A DNA stretch of 64,000 nt from Herbiconiux sp. (lineage in GTDB: Bacteria > Actinomycetota > Actinomycetes > Actinomycetales > Microbacteriaceae): the NCBI RefSeq assembly GCF_023264855.1, contig NZ_JAHFUW010000012.1:1-64000 (forward strand). The letters run 5' to 3'. Positions within the stretch are counted from its first letter, which is position 1, and each line of letters starts with the position of its first letter. Of this stretch, positions 60,548 to 64,000 are shown in pieces. Position numbers and translations under genes: made by a program. Below the pieces are notes generated by a model. It searched no databases and had not been told where the DNA came from. It saw only the letters and a list, made by a program, of their open reading frames with translations.

Positions 60548-61951
60548 ATGTCGTCCAGGCTGCTGTCGCTCCGGGTCGAGACGGCTCTCTCGGCGTCCGA
60601 CGCCTTCACGGCGCTCTACGGCGATCGTGACGACGTGTTCTGGTTCGACGATCCGAGCGGGTGGAGCTACATCGGGGCAGGGTCCCAGTGGGTGCCCCAG
60701 GCACCCGTGCTGCCGGAGCTGCGCGACGAACTCATCCGGCAGGCCGGCCGGTACGCGTCCGCCGGCGACGAGGACGAGGCGCCGGGATTCCGGCTGGGAC
60801 TGGTCGGCTGGCTGGGGTACGGGCTGACCGCCGAGACGATGGCGATTCCGGGGATGCCCCGGTCGAGGCATCCGGATGCCGCGTTCCTCCGCGTCGACCG
60901 GGCCGTGGCCTTCGGGCCCGACGGATCCGCGGTACTGCTCGCCACCGGTGACGCCCGCACCGCCGACGGTGTCTGGGGCGCCGAGGCCGTGGCTTGGCGC
61001 GCGCACGTGCGGCGGGTGCTCGCCGCCCCGCCTCCGTCGCCGCATCCGCAGCCCGATCGCACGGTGCACACTCCGCGCTCGGCGCGCTGGCACGACGACC
61101 GCGACTCGTACCTCGCCAAGGTGCATGCCTGCCAGGAGGCGATCGCGCGCGGCGATGCGTACGTGCTGAACCTCTCGACCGAGATCACCGTGGAGACGGG
61201 CCCGGATGCGCTCGACCCGCTCGCGGTGCACCGGCGGCTCCGTGAGCTCTCGCCCAGTCACCACGCGGCCTACCTGCGGATCGGCGGCGTGACACTGGTC
61301 AGCTCCTCCCCCGAGACGTTTCTCGAGGTCGATCCCGGGGCGCGCGTGGCCCGCACGCACCCCGTGAAGGGCACCCGGCGGCGGTCGGCCGATCCGCTCG
61401 CCGATGCGCGACTGCGCGACGAGCTGCTCGCCAGCGAGAAGGAGCGCGCCGAGAACGTGATGATCGTCGATCTGATGCGCAACGACCTGGCACGGGTGGC
61501 CCAGCCGGGCGGCGTGGAGGTGGAGCGCCTGCTCTACACCGAGACCTTTCCGCAGGTGCATCAGCTGGTCAGCAGCGTGCGGGCGCGCTTGCGGCCGGAT
61601 GCGGACGCGCCCGGCCTGATCGAGGCCGTGTTCCCGGCCGGCTCGATGACCGGTGCCCCGAAACGCAGCGCCGTCGGCATCCTGAACGAGCTCGAACAGC
61701 GCCCACGCGGTCTGTACGCCGGAGCCTTCGGGTATTTCGGGCGCGACGGCCGGATCGACCTGGCGATGTCGATCCGGTCGATCGTGATCGATGTCCAGGG
61801 CGCCACCATCGGAGTCGGCGGAGGCATCACCGCGCTGTCCATTCCCGACGAGGAATACGACGAGGTGCAGTTGAAAGCCGCCGCTCTGCTGAGTGCGCTG
61901 GGCGCAGCATCCGGCCCGGTCGACGACGCTATGTGCGCGGAGCGAAGGTGA
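60548..61951 (+). CDS. pabB: Aminodeoxychorismate synthase component I
   Basis: Makes 4-amino-4-deoxychorismate from chorismate for folate. 467 residues; chorismate-binding motifs THPVKGTRRR, EKERAENVMIVDLMRNDL, VFPAGSMTGAPKRSA and GVGGGITA. Anthranilate synthase TrpE is the alternative; PabB is favoured by length and lack of trp neighbours. No amidotransferase (pabA) or lyase (pabC) is adjacent. The end overlaps the convergent gene by 23 bases. Confidence 0.87.
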   Translation: MSSRLLSLRVETALSASDAFTALYGDRDDVFWFDDPSGWSYIGAGSQWVPQAPVLPELRDELIRQAGRYASAGDEDEAPGFRLGLVGWLGYGLTAETMAIPGMPRSRHPDAAFLRVDRAVAFGPDGSAVLLATGDARTADGVWGAEAVAWRAHVRRVLAAPPPSPHPQPDRTVHTPRSARWHDDRDSYLAKVHACQEAIARGDAYVLNLSTEITVETGPDALDPLAVHRRLRELSPSHHAAYLRIGGVTLVSSSPETFLEVDPGARVARTHPVKGTRRRSADPLADARLRDELLASEKERAENVMIVDLMRNDLARVAQPGGVEVERLLYTETFPQVHQLVSSVRARLRPDADAPGLIEAVFPAGSMTGAPKRSAVGILNELEQRPRGLYAGAFGYFGRDGRIDLAMSIRSIVIDVQGATIGVGGGITALSIPDEEYDEVQLKAAALLSALGAASGPVDDAMCAERR

Positions 61952-62960
61952 TCGATCCGTCCGGTTCGATCGTGACGGTGAAGGTGACCGCGTAGGGGAT
62001 CGACTCGTCGCGGGCCGACACCGTTCCGTCGAAGAGCGAGCGCACCTGCACCGAGACCCGCGCGCTGCCCGAGGCGTTCGGCACCACCCAGCTGTCCTGG
62101 CCGGCGATGAGCGTGAGCTGCGGATAGCTCTCGATCGACCACTGCGGTTCGGTGGTGATGCGGTCGTTCACGTCGAGGCCGAAGGGGCAGCCGGGCGGGT
62201 AGAGCAGCGGCTGGGCGGCGCAGTCGTTCAGGAAGCCGTCCACCGCATCCTGAACCGCCTTGAGGAACGTGGTCGTGGGCTGCACGTCGATGATGGCCGT
62301 GACCGAGCTCGAGGCCGTGGTCGCGGTGAGGTTCACCGGCACGGCGCCGAGGTACTCGGAGGAGTGCGAGAGCTCGGTGAGGCTCGGAACCAGTACCGTG
62401 TACGCGCCGCCGGTGTGGAACGCCGAGGGGTCGTCGAGCGCGATCTGCGAGTCGCCCGCCGTGAACGAGGCCGCGTGCGACACCGTCACCGTGGCCGTCG
62501 CCGTGGGCGAGCGCTGGAACGACCACTGCGGGAAGACCAGCCAGCTGAAGCCGGTCTGCACCACGTCGAACTCGGACTGGGCGGGCACCTTGAACCCGTT
62601 CGCGCCCTCGAGGAGGTAGGAGTAGACGACCCGGTGCCGATCCGATGCGATCTCGGTGTCGCTGACGAGCTGGATGTCACTCAGGTCGCTCATCGCGGCG
62701 GTCGAGATCAGCGACGCGGATCCGGTGCCGGCCTCGTCGTCGGTGCCGAGGTCGAGACCCGGGGTCGCCAGCACGGCGCCCAGATCGCGCTGCGCGAGCG
62801 CATCCAGGTAGATGCGCACGAAGGCCGGTGCGCTGTAGACCTCGCGGTTCAGGATGCCGACGGCCGAGATGAGCGCGGCGATCGTCAGCAGGAACAGACC
62901 CGTCCAGATCACGATCGAACGATGCAGCGCTGTGCGCCTCTCATCGTCGGCCGAGCTCAT
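61929..62960 (-). CDS. Single-pass membrane protein of unknown function
   Basis: 343 residues from ATG 62960. One membrane helix (about 16-38, SIVIWTGLFLLTIAALISAVGIL) and a large outer part that looks mostly beta. The helix follows a short cytosolic tail, so the bulk is outside. Two cysteines (NDCAAQPLLYPPGCPFG) could form a disulfide. Leaderless-type promoter TAAACT. Not recognised. Confidence 0.75.
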   Translation of the reverse strand: MSSADDERRTALHRSIVIWTGLFLLTIAALISAVGILNREVYSAPAFVRIYLDALAQRDLGAVLATPGLDLGTDDEAGTGSASLISTAAMSDLSDIQLVSDTEIASDRHRVVYSYLLEGANGFKVPAQSEFDVVQTGFSWLVFPQWSFQRSPTATATVTVSHAASFTAGDSQIALDDPSAFHTGGAYTVLVPSLTELSHSSEYLGAVPVNLTATTASSSVTAIIDVQPTTTFLKAVQDAVDGFLNDCAAQPLLYPPGCPFGLDVNDRITTEPQWSIESYPQLTLIAGQDSWVVPNASGSARVSVQVRSLFDGTVSARDESIPYAVTFTVTIEPDGSITFAPRT

Positions 62961-62966
62961 GTGCAC

Positions 62967-62972
62967 AGTTTA
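62967..62972 (-). promoter_or_regulatory. Leaderless-type -10 of the membrane protein gene
   Basis: TAAACT on the minus strand, six bases, then ATG 62960. Confidence 0.6.
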
Positions 62973-63006
62973 GGCGGGAGGCCGGGAAAGGCCCCGGGCC
63001 GCCGGG

Positions 63007-63012
63007 TACATT
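63007..63012 (+). promoter_or_regulatory. Leaderless-type -10 of the helicase gene
   Basis: TACATT, six bases, then GTG 63019; shares the 58-base divergent spacer with the promoter at 62967. Confidence 0.6.
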
Positions 63013-63018
63013 GGGGTG

Positions 63019-64000
63019 GTGCCTCGTCCTCCGCTCTCCGCCGAACAGCAGCGGGTGTTCGAGCTGATCGAGGGCACGCGCAAGCACGTGTTCGTCACCG
63101 GCCGGGCCGGAACGGGCAAGTCGACGCTGCTGAACCACCTCTCCTGGAACACCGAGAAGCAGCTCGTCATCTCGGCGCCGACGGGTGTCGCCGCGCTGAA
63201 CGTGGGCGGGCAGACCATCCACTCCCTCTTCCGGCTGCCGATCGGGGTCATCGCCGACCACGACATCGAGCAGAACGCCGAGGTGCGGAAGCTGCTCAAC
63301 ACCATCGACACGCTCGTGATCGACGAGGTCTCGATGGTGAACGCCGACCTGATGGACGCGATCGACCGCTCGCTGCGCAAGGCGAGGCAGCGGCGGGCCG
63401 AGCCCTTCGGCGGTGTGCAGGTGGTGCTGTTCGGCGATCCGTACCAGCTGGCCCCGGTGCCGGGCGACGGCGAGGAGCGCGCCTACTTCGCCGACCACTA
63501 CCGCTCGATGTGGTTCTTCGACGCGAAGGTGTGGGAGGAGGCGGAGCTCAACATCGTCGAGCTCACCGAGATCCACCGGCAGAGCGACGACCAGTTCAAG
63601 TTCATGCTCAACGCGGTGCGCTTCGGCATGGTCACCAAGGAGATCGCCGACGTGCTGAACAGCACGGGCGCCCGCACTCCGCCGGATGACGGCCCGATCA
63701 CGCTCGCAACCCGCAACGACGCCGTCAACCGCATCAACCAGACGGCCCTCAAGAAGCTGCCGGGTCGGATGCTGAGTGCCAAGGCCGAGATCAGCGGTGA
63801 CTTCGGCGGGCGGGCCTATCCGGCCGACCTGAACCTCGAGCTGAAGGTGGGGGCGCAGGTGATGTTCCTGCGCAACGACGCCGATCAGCGCTGGGTGAAC
63901 GGCACCGTCGGCACGGTCACGAAGATCGACTCCACGGTGTTCGTGGAGGTCGACGGCGAGGTGCACGAAGTGGATCCGGTGGCCTGGGAGAAGCACCGCT
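63019..64000 (+). CDS. PIF1-like/RecD-like ATP-dependent DNA helicase, N-terminal part
   Basis: The first 327 codons of a gene running off the window. SF1B helicase: start PRPPLSAEQQRVFELI, Walker A GRAGTGKST (28-36), SAPTGVAALNVGG with TIHSLF (motif Ia), Walker B IDEVSM (101-106), FGDPYQLAP (motif III) and LTEIHRQ. Typical of small bacterial PIF1 family members that unwind G-quadruplexes or act in repair. GTG 63019 is supported by the leaderless promoter. Confidence 0.88.
   Translation, partial: MPRPPLSAEQQRVFELIEGTRKHVFVTGRAGTGKSTLLNHLSWNTEKQLVISAPTGVAALNVGGQTIHSLFRLPIGVIADHDIEQNAEVRKLLNTIDTLVIDEVSMVNADLMDAIDRSLRKARQRRAEPFGGVQVVLFGDPYQLAPVPGDGEERAYFADHYRSMWFFDAKVWEEAELNIVELTEIHRQSDDQFKFMLNAVRFGMVTKEIADVLNSTGARTPPDDGPITLATRNDAVNRINQTALKKLPGRMLSAKAEISGDFGGRAYPADLNLELKVGAQVMFLRNDADQRWVNGTVGTVTKIDSTVFVEVDGEVHEVDPVAWEKHR

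Overview
The window is a high-GC actinobacterial chromosome segment spanning the replication origin. Gene order, protein motifs, mycothiol genes, a TTG-started dnaA, actinobacterial parS sites and many leaderless-type promoters point to Actinomycetota, most probably Microbacteriaceae. This is an inference from gene content; no 16S rRNA gene is present. No tRNA, rRNA, insertion sequence, prophage or CRISPR array was seen.

Layout. (1) 1-6304, minus strand: gyrB (start only), dciA, recF, gnd, dnaN, dnaA, with oriC in the dnaN-dnaA gap and further DnaA boxes before dnaA. (2) 6639-11759, plus strand: rpmH-rnpA-yidD-yidC-jag-rsmG, then parA-parB, with three parS sites. (3) 11920-19735, minus strand: a D-Ala-D-Ala-ligase-like gene, an aminotransferase, trxA, trxB, murJ and a DUF6049 gene; then cca (plus). 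(4) 21374-24543, minus strand: ino1, mshB and mshA, the first mycothiol steps. (5) 24712-28277, plus strand: rpsF-ssb-rpsR-rplI, then dnaB behind a DnaA-box cluster. (6) 28370-39931: a short-chain dehydrogenase, a MarR/MMPL export locus, purB, a tyrosine phosphatase, a holin-like protein, an acetyltransferase, a SecA2-type ATPase and two nuclease-like genes. (7) 40022-44738: an aromatic/histidinol-phosphate aminotransferase plus E1 alpha, E1 beta and E2 of a 2-oxoacid dehydrogenase. (8) 45561-48793: a Zur-box-controlled zinc importer and its Fur-family regulator. (9) 48797-50377: a hipBA module with three 26-bp-phased operators. (10) 50556-51660: cysteine-free rpmB-rpmG-rpsN and an HU gene. 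(11) 51771-59654: a CopD/CtaG-like membrane protein, then a run of epimerase, glycosyltransferase and molybdoenzyme genes of unknown joint role. (12) 59734-64000: a lipoprotein, pabB, a membrane-anchored protein and the start of a PIF1-like helicase.

How it fits together. The first half is the conserved replication, segregation and translation core: DnaA/oriC initiation, the DnaB helicase with its probable loader DciA, the clamp DnaN, RecF and gyrase, and ParABS partitioning from sites clustered at parA/parB. The zinc theme is notable: Zur, a zinc importer, and L28, L33, S14 and S18 all in forms lacking zinc ligands. The most interesting uncharacterised unit is the glycosyltransferase/molybdoenzyme block at 53884-59654. 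The best regulatory signals are the recurrent TANNNT-N6-start promoters, the DnaA-box array before dnaB and the hipBA iterons.
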